This document shows, piece by piece, positions 16,220 through 25,078 of a stretch of DNA of 64,000 nucleotides. The DNA lies in assembly GCA_965247225.1 (NCBI GenBank), contig CBDFGT010000039.1, forward strand, positions 1 through 64,000. Direction: 5' to 3'. The first letter of the stretch is position 1. Each line of letters begins with the position of its first letter. Origin of the DNA: CBDFGT01 sp965247225. Lineage in GTDB: Bacteria; Pseudomonadota; Alphaproteobacteria; Rhizobiales; Rhizobiaceae. The position numbers and the translations under genes were made by a program. The notes under the pieces are model-generated. The model did no database searches, was not told the origin of the DNA, and saw nothing but the letters and a program-made list of their open reading frames with translations.

Positions 16220-17704
16220 TCACAAAGCAGCCAGAAGCGACCAGAAACCATATTTGCGGCCATGTTTTTTCTCCAGCTCGAGTGCATAGGCTCCAGGCGT
16301 CGGAAAGGGAAGATCTTCAGGAAGCAGAGGTGCCAGATGCGCCAGTGCGCTATAATAGACTGCTGCATAGTGATAGGCTGAAGACAGGCCACGGTCGAGA
16401 ATATCGCTGACAAGGGTGCGAAACAGGATGGTTGCACCGACAGGATGGCTTTCTCCCAGGGCATCGGCGGCCACAACGAGAATGCTGTAATGGCGACCGT
16501 CCCATTTGGTCATGTTGTCAATAACATATTGCTGGGCAAGGTCCAGCTTTGGCCAGTCAACAAACAGAAGCAGCGCGGCATATATATCCTTGCTGCGGGC
16601 CGCAAAGGCAAAAGCCTTGTCCAGTTCCTCAAACTCCGTGAAATCATCTGCTTTTGCAATATACTCCTTCAGCAATGCGGCATCCAGCGTTGCCTCGAAC
16701 CCCTGCCAGCGAACGGCTTGCGCCGCCTTGCGATCTTTCATGGCGTCGAGGATAGAAGCCTCCAGGCGCACGCGGCCCAGATCACGCGCGTACAGGCTGT
16801 CCGCGTTCAGGATGGTGCCATCATGGTCCATCCGTGCAATCAGCATTCGCCTGGTACGTGCCCATTCCAGCGCCTCGGCGTGACGGCCCGCCTCAAGCAG
16901 GAGGCCGGCGCATTTCAATGGGTCGCGGCCCGTTTCGGGCCTGGTGCGCTCAAGCGCAATATAGTGGTCGAGCTCCCCCTTTTTCAGCGCAATGATCTGG
17001 AGAAGATCGACCAGATAGCCGGAGGACATGCGGCCTTTGACATCTGTCCGGCTGGCCAGCCGCTTTTGCAGCTGCATCTGCCATGACTCCAGAACGGCAG
17101 GCTGCAGGACAGGAACCAGGGCTGCGGCGATATACCTTCCGCCTTCGAGGCTTCCTTTTTCAAGGACAGCATCAAGGCTGGCGACGACGGTTTTCTGGGT
17201 ACCGGCATCCATCTTGCCGGTGATCACAACAAGGCTTTGCCTGGCATCCTCAAAGATCTTTTCCACTCGTGGACTGGCGGTATAGAACCGGTAGCGGATA
17301 TCATCCTGCATCAGGAGAAACCGCCAAAGGCGCTCAAAACCCATCGGGGCATCATATTCAGCAATATCCGAGAGGATGCTTTTGAGAAGGGAGGCAAGAT
17401 CATCTGTCAATTGCCGCGCCTTGACACCCTGGACATAGGAGCGGCCCTTTTCGATTGCCGCAAGACGCCTGTCGACCAGCTTTGCGGCCTCCGCGGGCCC
17501 TGTCAGGCCCGCAAGGGCCGAGGATAACCGAGCCTTGAGCGCCTTGTTGGTTTCCGTCTCCTCCAGAACAAGGCTCACAAGCCTGTCCAGTCCCAGCCGG
17601 GTCAGGCCGTCATTATCGAGTTTTGCCTTTTTCTGTCTGACAGGCTTCTGCAGAGCGGGCTTTTTTGTAGTTGCAGGTTTTTCCGTGCTGGCTTTTTTGG
17701 GCAT
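16220..17704 (-). CDS. DUF6880 family protein of unknown function
   Basis: This 494-residue protein is probably cytoplasmic. A lysine/proline-rich N-terminus (MPKKASTEKPATTKKPALQ) precedes a long, mostly helical region. The end (EKKHGRKYGFWSLL) and the general layout match DUF6880 proteins, which carry SWIM-less tetratricopeptide-like helices and have no assigned function. There is no signal peptide or membrane segment. The ATG at 17704 is supported by the lysine-rich start; the frame upstream to 18214 runs over the lactate-operon promoter and is unlikely to be coding. It sits between the glycolate and lactate gene sets, 102 bp from glcD on the same strand. Confidence 0.75.
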   Translation of the reverse strand: MPKKASTEKPATTKKPALQKPVRQKKAKLDNDGLTRLGLDRLVSLVLEETETNKALKARLSSALAGLTGPAEAAKLVDRRLAAIEKGRSYVQGVKARQLTDDLASLLKSILSDIAEYDAPMGFERLWRFLLMQDDIRYRFYTASPRVEKIFEDARQSLVVITGKMDAGTQKTVVASLDAVLEKGSLEGGRYIAAALVPVLQPAVLESWQMQLQKRLASRTDVKGRMSSGYLVDLLQIIALKKGELDHYIALERTRPETGRDPLKCAGLLLEAGRHAEALEWARTRRMLIARMDHDGTILNADSLYARDLGRVRLEASILDAMKDRKAAQAVRWQGFEATLDAALLKEYIAKADDFTEFEELDKAFAFAARSKDIYAALLLFVDWPKLDLAQQYVIDNMTKWDGRHYSILVVAADALGESHPVGATILFRTLVSDILDRGLSSAYHYAAVYYSALAHLAPLLPEDLPFPTPGAYALELEKKHGRKYGFWSLLAAL

Positions 17705-18000
17705 CGCGCTTTCCCGGGTATGGTGAGGTTCCGGCAGGCATGGCCAGTTCCTGTCAAAATCAGGTATCCGTTGGCCCTTGACGGCTTCACGGAGCCTGAA
17801 ACTGTGAAATACACACCGGACCGACAAAACCGCAACGGTTACAAAAGCCGTCCCGGCACCGTTCCGGTACATAATCCAGCTTGCCGCAAACAGGCAATGA
17901 TTGTCAATTTCATTCCGGGCGGAAACCTCGCATCCCTGAAGTGCCGTGCAAGAGGCCGGTTGCGGGCCCTTTGTGTCACATCCCTGACTGGACAAAATAT

Positions 18001-18030
18001 TTGACCACTTTTTTGTTTGGATGCTATATC
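18001..18030 (+). promoter_or_regulatory. Candidate promoter of the GntR-lutABC operon
   Basis: TTGACC (18001-18006) and CTATAT/TATATC (18024-18030) are spaced 17-18 bp and lie about 30 bp before the regulator's start codon. The rest of the 355-bp gap between the DUF6880 gene and this regulator shows no gene or clear repeat. The call is by eye. Confidence 0.5.
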
Positions 18031-18059
18031 TGCTTTTCAAAGGATCAGGGAATGTACCG

Positions 18060-18848
18060 ATGGAACCATTGTTCACGCGCATCCGGCACAGCCGGACAGC
18101 CGATGATGTGATCGACCAGATCGAGCAATTGCTGCTTGACGGTGTCTTGCGCGATGGCGACCGTTTGCCGGGCGAGCGTGATCTGGCGCAAAGCATGGAC
18201 ATTTCCCGCCCCATTCTGCGCGAAGCCCTGAAAGAACTGGAAAACAGGGGCCTTCTGGTGAGCCATCATGGCGGCGGCACCTATGTGGCGGACATGATCG
18301 GTCAGGTGTTTTCCAGGCCGATAACCGAGCTGATTGCCCGCCATGAACGGGCAACGCTGGACTATCTGGATTACCGGCGCGAACTGGAAGGGCTGACGGC
18401 GGAGATGGCGGCCAAACGGGCGACGGATGCCGACCGGGCGATTTTGCAGCGCATTATTGCCGACATGAAAGCCGCCCATGACAGCGGAAATTTCGATGCC
18501 GAACTGGATGCCGATGTTGAATTGCACAATGTGATCGGCGAATGCGCCCACAACATTATCCTGCTGCATACGATGCGGGCCTGCTACCGTCTGCTGAGCC
18601 GGGGGATTTTCTATCACCGCTCGCTGGTTTTTGCGGTGCCGGGCGCACGCGAACAGTTGCTGGGCCAGCACATTGCCATTGCAGATGCGATTATTGCCGG
18701 GGATCCGCGTGCTGCAAGGGCTGCGGCGCAGACGCATCTCGATTTTATCGTCAACGCCATGACAGAAGCCAAGCGGAGCGGCGAATGGGCCCGCATCGCC
18801 GCATTGCGCATGGCAAGCCGCAACAACACAGAACGGAAAACCGGATGA
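18060..18848 (+). CDS. GntR/FadR-family (FCD) transcriptional regulator of the lut operon
   Basis: This 262-residue DNA-binding regulator has an N-terminal winged helix (DVIDQIEQLLLDGVLRDGDRLPGERDLAQ, read in parts; SRPILREALKELENRG as recognition region). A C-terminal FCD ligand-binding helical domain with metal-ligand-type Asp/His residues follows (DVELHNVIGECAHN, HIAIADAIIAGD). The family includes LldR, GlcC and PdhR, which sense lactate, glycolate or pyruvate. It overlaps lutA by 4 bp (ATGA at 18845), so it is co-transcribed with and probably regulates lutABC, and possibly the nearby glcDEF. The start at 18060 has AGGGA 8 nt upstream. An LldR-like name is likely but not certain. Confidence 0.9.
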   Translation: MEPLFTRIRHSRTADDVIDQIEQLLLDGVLRDGDRLPGERDLAQSMDISRPILREALKELENRGLLVSHHGGGTYVADMIGQVFSRPITELIARHERATLDYLDYRRELEGLTAEMAAKRATDADRAILQRIIADMKAAHDSGNFDAELDADVELHNVIGECAHNIILLHTMRACYRLLSRGIFYHRSLVFAVPGAREQLLGQHIAIADAIIAGDPRAARAAAQTHLDFIVNAMTEAKRSGEWARIAALRMASRNNTERKTG

Positions 18849-19618
18849 CCCCTGCCCCGCGAAAACCCCGCATTGGCCTGTTTGTGACCTGTCTGGTGGA
18901 CCTGTTTCGTCCCTCGGTCGGCTTTGCCTCTGTCAAGCTTATAGAGGATGCGGGCTGTGAAGTGCATGTGCCGAAGGCCCAGACCTGTTGTGGCCAGCCG
19001 GCCTATAATTCCGGTGACCGCGCCGATACGCGGGCCATTGCCGAGCAGGTGATCGCCGCCTTTGAAGCGTTTGACTATGTTGTCGCTCCGTCCGGCTCCT
19101 GTGCCGCGATGCTGAAAAAGCATTATCCGGGCCTGTTTGCAGGCGACAGCGCCTGGGAGGCGCGGGCCAGGGCGTTTTCGGAAAAGGTTCATGAACTCGT
19201 CTCGTTCCTGACCGATGTCATGTTCATCTCCAGGGTGGATGCCGCCTTTGACGGCACTGTCACCTATCATGACAGTTGCTCCGGCCTTCGTGAACTGGGC
19301 GTGCAGACGCAACCACGCAAGCTGCTGTCTTCTGTCGAGGGCCTTTCGATCACCGAAATGAAAGACAGCGATGTGTGCTGCGGTTTCGGCGGTACGTTCT
19401 GTGTGAAATATTCCGACATTTCCAATGCGATCGTGACCAAGAAAATCGGCAATATCGATGCATCGGGCGCGGATCTGCTGCTGGCGGGCGATATGGGCTG
19501 TCTGATGAACATGGCCGGAAAATTGCGGCGCGAGGGATCAGGCGTGGATGTGCGGCATGTGGCCGAGGTTCTGGCCAATATGACGCAAACAGCACCGATT
19601 GCCGGTTCTGCGAAGTGA
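18845..19618 (+). CDS. lutA: L-lactate oxidation complex subunit LutA/LldE
   Basis: This 257-residue cysteine-rich Fe-S protein is part of the LutABC (LldEFG) complex that oxidises L-lactate to pyruvate. It has two CCG domains: KAQTCCGQPAYNSG with upstream GLFVTCLVD, and DSDVCCGFGGTFCVKY with the upstream YHDSCSGLRELG. The ATG at 18845 overlaps the regulator stop. lutB follows after 9 bp. Gene order lutR-type regulator, lutA, lutB, lutC is a complete operon. Confidence 0.95.
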   Translation: MTPAPRKPRIGLFVTCLVDLFRPSVGFASVKLIEDAGCEVHVPKAQTCCGQPAYNSGDRADTRAIAEQVIAAFEAFDYVVAPSGSCAAMLKKHYPGLFAGDSAWEARARAFSEKVHELVSFLTDVMFISRVDAAFDGTVTYHDSCSGLRELGVQTQPRKLLSSVEGLSITEMKDSDVCCGFGGTFCVKYSDISNAIVTKKIGNIDASGADLLLAGDMGCLMNMAGKLRREGSGVDVRHVAEVLANMTQTAPIAGSAK

Positions 19619-19627
19619 GGATCTGAC

Positions 19628-21073
19628 ATGCAGTTTACCGCCCCGCAATTTAAAGAGAATGTGGCCGGAGCGCTTGTGGACGGCCAGTTGCAAAAGGCCA
19701 TGCAGAATGTGGAAAAGGGCTTTATCGGCAAACGCGCCATTGCGGCTGAAGCCCTGCCCGAATTTGACGCCCTGCGCGACAGTGCCCGTGATATCAAGAA
19801 CCATGTGCTTGCACATCTGGATTTGTATTTGCAGGCTTACGAAGCCAAAGTTCTGGCCTCTGGCGGCCATGTGCACTGGGCCGAAAATGCAGAAGATGCA
19901 CGGCGCATCATTCTGGATATCTGCCGCAAGGCCAAGGCCAAAACAGTGACCAAGGGAAAGTCCATGATTACCGAAGAGATCAATCTGAATGATTATCTCT
20001 CGGACCATGGCATTGAACCGGTGGAAACCGATCTTGGCGAATATATCATCCAGTTGCGGCACGAGCATCCGAGCCATATCATTGCGCCAGCCGTGCACCT
20101 GAACAAGGAACAGGTGGAAAGTGACTTCCGCCGGGTTCACACGCATCTCGACCCGCAACGTGACCTTTCACAACCGGTTTCCCTTCTGACGGAAGCACGC
20201 GAGGTTTTGCGCAAGCGCTATTTCGAGGCCGATGTCGGCATTACCGGTGCCAATTTTCTGATTGCCGAAACCGGTTCCTCGGTGATTGTGACCAATGAAG
20301 GCAATGGTGACCTGACGCAAACGCTCGGCAAGGTGCATGTGGTGGTGGCCAGCCTCGAAAAGATCGTGCCGACGCTGGAAGATTGTGCGCAGATCCTGCG
20401 CGTGCTGGCACGGTCTGCCACGGGTCAGGACATGTCGGTTTACACGACCTTTTCCACGGGTCCGAAACGCGCCGATGACCCGGACGGCCCTGCCGAATAT
20501 CATGTCGTGCTGCTTGACAATGGCCGCACGGCAATGCTTGGAACCGAATTTCAGGACATGCTGCGCTGCATCCGCTGCGGGGCCTGCATGAACCACTGCC
20601 CTGTCTATCATGCCGTTGGCGGCCATGCCTATGGCTCTGTCTACCCCGGCCCGATGGGTGCGGTCCTGACACCTTCGCTGATGGGTATTGATGTCAGTGG
20701 CCACTTGCCGAATGCATCCACATTCTGCGGGCGGTGCGAAAGCGTGTGCCCGATGCGCATTCCCTTGCCCAGGATGATGCGCAACTGGCGCGAACGGGAG
20801 TTTGAACGGGCAATCAAGCCGTCCGTTGCCCGCTACGGCCTTTCCGTCTGGGCCTATTTTGCCAAGCGCCCGAAGCTTTATCAGTTGCTGTCCGGGTTCG
20901 GCATGCCGCTGCTTTCGCTTTTGGGCGGGCGCAAAAACCGCATTGCGGCCTTGCCGTTTGCCGGAGGGTGGACTGCATTCCGAGACCTTCCGGCACCGGA
21001 AGGACGCACATTCCAGCAGGCATGGGCCAGCAGGACGCCCGCAAACAGGACACACAACCATGAACGCCCGTGA
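19628..21073 (+). CDS. lutB: L-lactate oxidation iron-sulfur subunit LutB/LldF
   Basis: This 481-residue subunit carries an N-terminal LUD domain (about 60-290, with TKGKSMITEEINLN and FLIAETGSSVIVTNEGNGDL). Two 4Fe-4S motifs follow, CIRCGACMNHCPVYH and CGRCESVCPMRIPLP. A C-terminal LutB domain ends the protein. The complex passes electrons from lactate to the respiratory chain. Its stop overlaps the lutC start region by about 14 bp. Start at 19628 follows a GAGG about 8 nt upstream. Confidence 0.95.
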   Translation: MQFTAPQFKENVAGALVDGQLQKAMQNVEKGFIGKRAIAAEALPEFDALRDSARDIKNHVLAHLDLYLQAYEAKVLASGGHVHWAENAEDARRIILDICRKAKAKTVTKGKSMITEEINLNDYLSDHGIEPVETDLGEYIIQLRHEHPSHIIAPAVHLNKEQVESDFRRVHTHLDPQRDLSQPVSLLTEAREVLRKRYFEADVGITGANFLIAETGSSVIVTNEGNGDLTQTLGKVHVVVASLEKIVPTLEDCAQILRVLARSATGQDMSVYTTFSTGPKRADDPDGPAEYHVVLLDNGRTAMLGTEFQDMLRCIRCGACMNHCPVYHAVGGHAYGSVYPGPMGAVLTPSLMGIDVSGHLPNASTFCGRCESVCPMRIPLPRMMRNWREREFERAIKPSVARYGLSVWAYFAKRPKLYQLLSGFGMPLLSLLGGRKNRIAALPFAGGWTAFRDLPAPEGRTFQQAWASRTPANRTHNHERP

Positions 21074-21731
21074 CGCCATTCTTTCACGCATTCGTACCAG
21101 CCAGAAGGTTGGCAGTGACGACAGAAGTCGCAATAGCGCAGTGGCCGGGCGTATGGCGCATCCTCCTCTCGGCATTATCCCGCAACGCGGACAATTGCCG
21201 AAAGCCGAACGCATTGCGCTGTTTCAGGCCATGGCTGAAAAATACAATGCAACAGTGACCCATATTGCCGCCATTACGGATCTGCCGGCCGAAATTTCGG
21301 CCTATCTGGCAGCACGCAACCTGCCTGCCAGACTCTGCATGGGTGCCGACAGCACGCTTGCATCCGCGCAATTTGATAACAGCATTCTGGAGATCCGGCA
21401 CGGGGCAACGGCAGGCGATGACCTGGTGGGCGTGAGCCATGCGCTTGGCGGGGTGGCTGAAAGCGGCAGCCTGGTGATTGCCACGGGTGCAGATAATCCA
21501 ACCACGCTGAATTTTCTGCCGGAATATCATATTGTCGCCGTTATGGCGGACCATATAGACGGTGATATGGAAACGGCTTTTGCCAGACACCGTGCGTTTC
21601 AGGGCAAGGGCCTGATGCCCCGCACCCTGCATTTTATAACCGGGCCGTCACGTTCGGCGGATATTGAACAGACAATCCTCCTGGGTGCACACGGTCCACG
21701 GGCATTGCACATTGTGATTGTTGGTGATTGA
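21060..21731 (+). CDS. lutC: L-lactate oxidation subunit LutC/LldG
   Basis: This 223-residue LUD-domain protein is the third member of the lactate oxidation complex. It begins MNARDAILSRIR, typical for LutC, and contains VGVSHALGGVAESGSLVIA, NFLPEYHIVAV, and the closing FITGPSRSADIEQTILLGAHGPR (read in parts), which is the LUD signature. The ATG at 21060 lies inside the end of lutB, with AGGA 8 nt upstream. It ends the operon. No clear terminator is seen in the 134 bp before the Nudix gene. Confidence 0.95.
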   Translation: MNARDAILSRIRTSQKVGSDDRSRNSAVAGRMAHPPLGIIPQRGQLPKAERIALFQAMAEKYNATVTHIAAITDLPAEISAYLAARNLPARLCMGADSTLASAQFDNSILEIRHGATAGDDLVGVSHALGGVAESGSLVIATGADNPTTLNFLPEYHIVAVMADHIDGDMETAFARHRAFQGKGLMPRTLHFITGPSRSADIEQTILLGAHGPRALHIVIVGD

Positions 21732-21865
21732 CATGGTCCCCTGAGGCCCAAAACTGCCAAATGAACTGCGCTCATATTTTTACGGGCTTTCAATTTGGAA
21801 AGCTACGCATAATAATTGATGCGCATACTATACTTTGATTCTCACAACACGAATGGAAGACGCCC

Positions 21866-22375
21866 TTGAAGATCCTGCAACAGCTTGCAGACGATATGCA
21901 ATTGATGTTCCGGCGCCCCGCCCGGATGCAATCTGCTGCGCTGTGCTACAGGCTGAAAAAGAAGCAGGGCATCCTTGAAGTCTTGCTGGTTACGTCCCGC
22001 GATACCGGACGATGGGTTATTCCCAAAGGCTGGCCGATGCGCGGAAAGAAGTCCCATGCCGTGGCTGAGCGGGAAGCCTATGAGGAAGCCGGCGTGAAAG
22101 GCAAGGTCCAGCACGATGTTCTGGGAACGTACAGCTACCAGAAAGGTGTGCAGGACGGTTTTTCAGTGCCTTGCAAGGTTCAGGTTCATGCGCTTGAAGT
22201 TGACAGCCTTCTGGATACATACCCTGAAAACGGCACCCGGAAACTGGAATGGGTGAGTTGTGAGGAGGCGGCCAGCAGGGTGAACGAACCCGAACTGAAG
22301 GCTATTTTGCTTGCCTTTGCAGACAGGATTTTGCCCGGCAGAACCCACCGCAGCAACAGTCATGATGCGGCATGA
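21866..22375 (+). CDS. Nudix hydrolase
   Basis: This cytoplasmic pyrophosphohydrolase has about 169 residues. The Nudix box is GWPMRGKKSHAVAEREAYEE followed by AGV. REAYEEAGV matches the catalytic RE-U-x-EE-x-G-U core, but the earlier conserved Glu of the 23-residue box appears as Lys, as in some DIPP/Ap6A-type relatives with a PKG lead. The preceding WVIPKGWP fits that subgroup. The start appears to be TTG at 21866, with GGAAG 6 nt upstream; the next ATG at 21896 lacks a site. Substrate is unknown. It lies alone between lutC and the phosphate transporter. Confidence 0.85.
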   Translation: MKILQQLADDMQLMFRRPARMQSAALCYRLKKKQGILEVLLVTSRDTGRWVIPKGWPMRGKKSHAVAEREAYEEAGVKGKVQHDVLGTYSYQKGVQDGFSVPCKVQVHALEVDSLLDTYPENGTRKLEWVSCEEAASRVNEPELKAILLAFADRILPGRTHRSNSHDAA

Positions 22376-22430
22376 AGCGCATCATCCCTGCCTTGCCATG
22401 CATGCCTGAAACATTGTCTTTTTACGGCCA

Positions 22431-22452
22431 CAGTTCCGTCTCCCGGAAACTG
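22431..22452 (+). promoter_or_regulatory. Hairpin abutting the PiT transporter ribosome-binding site
   Basis: CAGTTCCG (22431-22438) pairs with CGGAAACTG (22444-22452) with one bulged base, directly before the GGAGG at 22454-22458. It could influence translation of the phosphate transporter. This is seen by eye only. Confidence 0.35.
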
Positions 22453-22466
22453 CGGAGGTGTATGGC

Positions 22467-23972
22467 ATGGTAAAAACGACACCTCCCGATCCCCGCCGCA
22501 TGCTTGACAAGGAACTCGACAAGCGCACCCGCCTTGAAGAAGCGGTGAACTATGTTTCGAGACGGTTTGTCGGCCTGGGTCTTGGGCTCATCTTCATGGT
22601 TTTGATGATGATGTTTGCGGGCATCTACGTGCTGGACCGGCCGGGGGCAGCCATCATGATCAGTGCTGCGGCCATGGGTGCCTACATGGCCATCAATATT
22701 GGTGCCAACGATGTGACCAACAATGTCGGCGCAACTGTCGGTGCCGGTGCCATGAGCATGGGTTCGGCACTGGTGCTGGCAGCCGTGTTTGAACTTGCGG
22801 GCGCGATGTTTTCCGGCGGAGATGTGATCACCACCATTTCATCCGGCATCATTTCCTATTCCGCGCTGCCGCACCCTGATATTTTTATCTGGACGATGAT
22901 GGCTGCCCTTCTGTCGGCTGCCCTGTGGGTCAATCTGGCAACAGCCCTCAATGCTCCGGTTTCGACCACGCACACGATTGTCGGCGGCGTGCTTGGCGCG
23001 GGCCTTGCCGCTGCCGGTCCGGGCATTGCCAACTGGAATGTCATGTCCGGCATTGTTCTCAGCTGGCTGATATCCCCCGTTCTGGGCGGTTTGATTGCAG
23101 CCGGGTTTCTGTGGTTTATCAAGGAAACCATCATCTACACCCCGGACAAGATTGTTGCGGCCCGGCGCTGGGTGCCGGTTCTGATTGCTGTGATGGCCGC
23201 CAGTTTTACAAGCTATCTCGCGTTGAAGGTCATTTCTGTCTATTATCCCCTTACATTCTTGCAGACCCTTCTGATTGGACTTTCTGCCGGAATTTTCGTC
23301 TGGCTTGTGTGCATTCCGGTCATTGCCAGACAATCTGAAGGTCTTGAAAACAGAAACCAGAGCCTTCGCGTCCTGTTTCGTATTCCTCTCATTTTTTCAG
23401 CCGCACTGCTATCCTATGCCCATGGCGCAAACGATGTTGCCAATGCCATAGGGCCGCTGGCTGCCATTGTCCAGGCGGTTGCAGGAACGAAGGCGAGTGC
23501 GATGGACTTGCCGCCTTACTGGGTGACCATGATTGGTGCACTCGGTATTTCGGTGGGTATTCTCCTGTTCGGCCCGAAGCTGATTATCCTTGTTGGCAAA
23601 AAGATCACCAGGCTCAATGCGGTGCGGGCCTATTGTGTTTCGCTTTCTGCGGCCCTGACCGTGATTGTTGCATCGGCATTCGGCTTGCCCGTCAGTTCTA
23701 CCCATATTGCCGTCGGTGCCGTGTTTGGTGTGGGATTTTTCCGGGAATGGTATTTGCGCAGATCAAAAACGCGGCTGTTCTATCTCCAGAAACAGGCCAT
23801 AGAATGGAATATGGAAGAGCCTGAACCAATGGATGACGGAGAGTTCTTTCGTCGCAGTCTGGTCAGGCGTTCACATTTGATGCATATCCTGGGGGCATGG
23901 ATTGTGACCGTTCCGGCATCGGCTGCCCTTGCCGCCATGCTGTATCTGGGCATGGCTGCCTTGTTTATATAA
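22467..23972 (+). CDS. PiT family inorganic phosphate transporter
   Basis: This 501-residue inner-membrane permease takes up phosphate (low affinity, cation-coupled). It contains the duplicated PiT signature, INIGANDVTNNVGATVGAGA in the first half and YAHGANDVANAIGPLAA in the second, each followed by hydrophobic helices and an STTH/SSTH motif (APVSTTHTIVGG, LPVSSTHIAVG). About 10-12 membrane segments are apparent. The N-terminal 60 residues and the charged C-terminal stretch near EWNMEEPEPMDDGE are cytoplasmic. The ATG at 22467 has GGAGG 8 nt upstream; the GTG at 22458 lies within that site. Confidence 0.93.
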   Translation: MVKTTPPDPRRMLDKELDKRTRLEEAVNYVSRRFVGLGLGLIFMVLMMMFAGIYVLDRPGAAIMISAAAMGAYMAINIGANDVTNNVGATVGAGAMSMGSALVLAAVFELAGAMFSGGDVITTISSGIISYSALPHPDIFIWTMMAALLSAALWVNLATALNAPVSTTHTIVGGVLGAGLAAAGPGIANWNVMSGIVLSWLISPVLGGLIAAGFLWFIKETIIYTPDKIVAARRWVPVLIAVMAASFTSYLALKVISVYYPLTFLQTLLIGLSAGIFVWLVCIPVIARQSEGLENRNQSLRVLFRIPLIFSAALLSYAHGANDVANAIGPLAAIVQAVAGTKASAMDLPPYWVTMIGALGISVGILLFGPKLIILVGKKITRLNAVRAYCVSLSAALTVIVASAFGLPVSSTHIAVGAVFGVGFFREWYLRRSKTRLFYLQKQAIEWNMEEPEPMDDGEFFRRSLVRRSHLMHILGAWIVTVPASAALAAMLYLGMAALFI

Positions 23973-24015
23973 AGCGCACCGCGTTGATCCGGATTCAGGC
24001 GATGCGCTTTATATC

Positions 24016-24074
24016 TTTGTATATGAATGTCCTTTTCGCAAAACCGTTACACAGTTTTGCGCTACATTCAGTAG
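24016..24074 (+). repeat. Degenerate half-copy of the 106-bp repeat
   Basis: TTTTCGCAAAACCGTTACACAG and TTTTGCGCTACATTC correspond to the palindromic right half of the element at 1207-1312, with several changes. It lies between the PiT gene and rsmE. Confidence 0.6.
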
Positions 24075-24100
24075 CTTACAGATCACGCGCGGGGAGCCAG

Positions 24101-24838
24101 ATGCGGGCAAATTTCAGAATGCAGCGACTGTTTGTGGAAGCCGCTTTGGGACCGGGATTGCAGTGCGATGCGGATGCGGACCAGTTTCACTACCTTTGCA
24201 ATGTGCTGCGGATGGAAGAAGGCGCTGACCTTCTGGTTTTCAACGGACGTGACGGCGAATGGAGCGGCCGGATTTCCTATCCCACCCGCAAGCGCATCAT
24301 CATCACAGCCCGTGAGCAGACCCGCGCCCAGCCTCCGGCCTGCGACCTGCAGTACCTGTTTGCACCCCTCAAGGTCGGGCGGATGGATTATCTGGTGCAA
24401 AAGGCTGTGGAGATGGGGGCCGGCCTGCTGCAGCCGGTGATGACCCAGCATGTGCAGGGCAAGATTACCAGTCTCGACAAGATCCGCGCCAATGTGATCG
24501 AGGCTGCCGAACAATGCGGTGTGCTTGGTATTCCGGCTGTCCGTGCGCCTAAAAAACTTGGCGATCTTTTGTCCGGCTGGCCGGGTGACCGGCAGATCCT
24601 CTATTGTGACGAGGGTCATGAGAGCCATAATCCTGTGCCTATCCTTGAACCGCTCAAAGGACGCAGGCTTGCTTTGCTGATCGGGCCGGAAGGCGGCTTT
24701 TCCGAAGATGAACAAACGCTGTTGCGCGGATTACCCTTTGTGTCATCCATACCGCTTGGACCGCGCATCCTGCGGGCCGACACGGCAGCCGTTGCCGCCA
24801 TGGCCATCGTCCAGGCGACGATCGGCGACTGGACCTGA
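24101..24838 (+). CDS. rsmE: 16S rRNA m3U1498 methyltransferase RsmE
   Basis: This SPOUT-class enzyme methylates N3 of U1498 in 16S rRNA using SAM. The 245 residues have an N-terminal PUA-like domain (HYLCNVLRMEEGADLLVFNG) and a C-terminal trefoil-knot domain. The latter shows KAVEMGAGLLQPVMTQ, AAEQCGVLGIP, the LLIGPEGGFSEDE loop and LGPRILRADTAAVAA, the RsmE signature. The ATG at 24101 has GGGGAG 4-5 nt upstream; the open frame upstream runs over repeat DNA. gshA follows 240 bp downstream, a neighbourhood known in rhizobial genomes (knowledge). Confidence 0.95.
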   Translation: MRANFRMQRLFVEAALGPGLQCDADADQFHYLCNVLRMEEGADLLVFNGRDGEWSGRISYPTRKRIIITAREQTRAQPPACDLQYLFAPLKVGRMDYLVQKAVEMGAGLLQPVMTQHVQGKITSLDKIRANVIEAAEQCGVLGIPAVRAPKKLGDLLSGWPGDRQILYCDEGHESHNPVPILEPLKGRRLALLIGPEGGFSEDEQTLLRGLPFVSSIPLGPRILRADTAAVAAMAIVQATIGDWT

Positions 24839-24917
24839 AAAGCCTATCCTGTGCATATCACCAAAATGTCATTTTCACTTGAATGTTTTTCATTTGTCAC
24901 TCATGTGAGTGTCGTAC

Positions 24918-25023
24918 TAAAGCATGTCTCGCAAAAGTGTGCAGCGGTTTTGCGATAACGACATGCGTAAAAACAAACACTTAAAGCGTTACAAGCGAAT
25001 CTGAAAGATCGCTACACGCTTTA
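24918..25023 (-). repeat. Dispersed 106-bp intergenic repeat, copy 2 (inverted)
   Basis: Read on the minus strand it begins TAAAGCGTGTAGCGATC and runs through GCAAAACCGCTGCACACTTTTGC, matching copy 1 at 1207-1312 throughout its 106 bp with scattered differences. It fills most of the rsmE-gshA gap. Confidence 0.8.
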
Positions 25024-25078
25024 ATGGCTTTCCATTCTGTCTTTGAGACAGGAACCACGTGAATCAAGAAGACAGAAT

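Noticed and set aside
18001..18059. FadR-type TGGT-N-ACCA operator before the GntR gene
   Set aside because: TGG and CCA half-sites are present (TGGACAAAATATTTGACCA), but the central bases do not match a known consensus well enough to report an operator.
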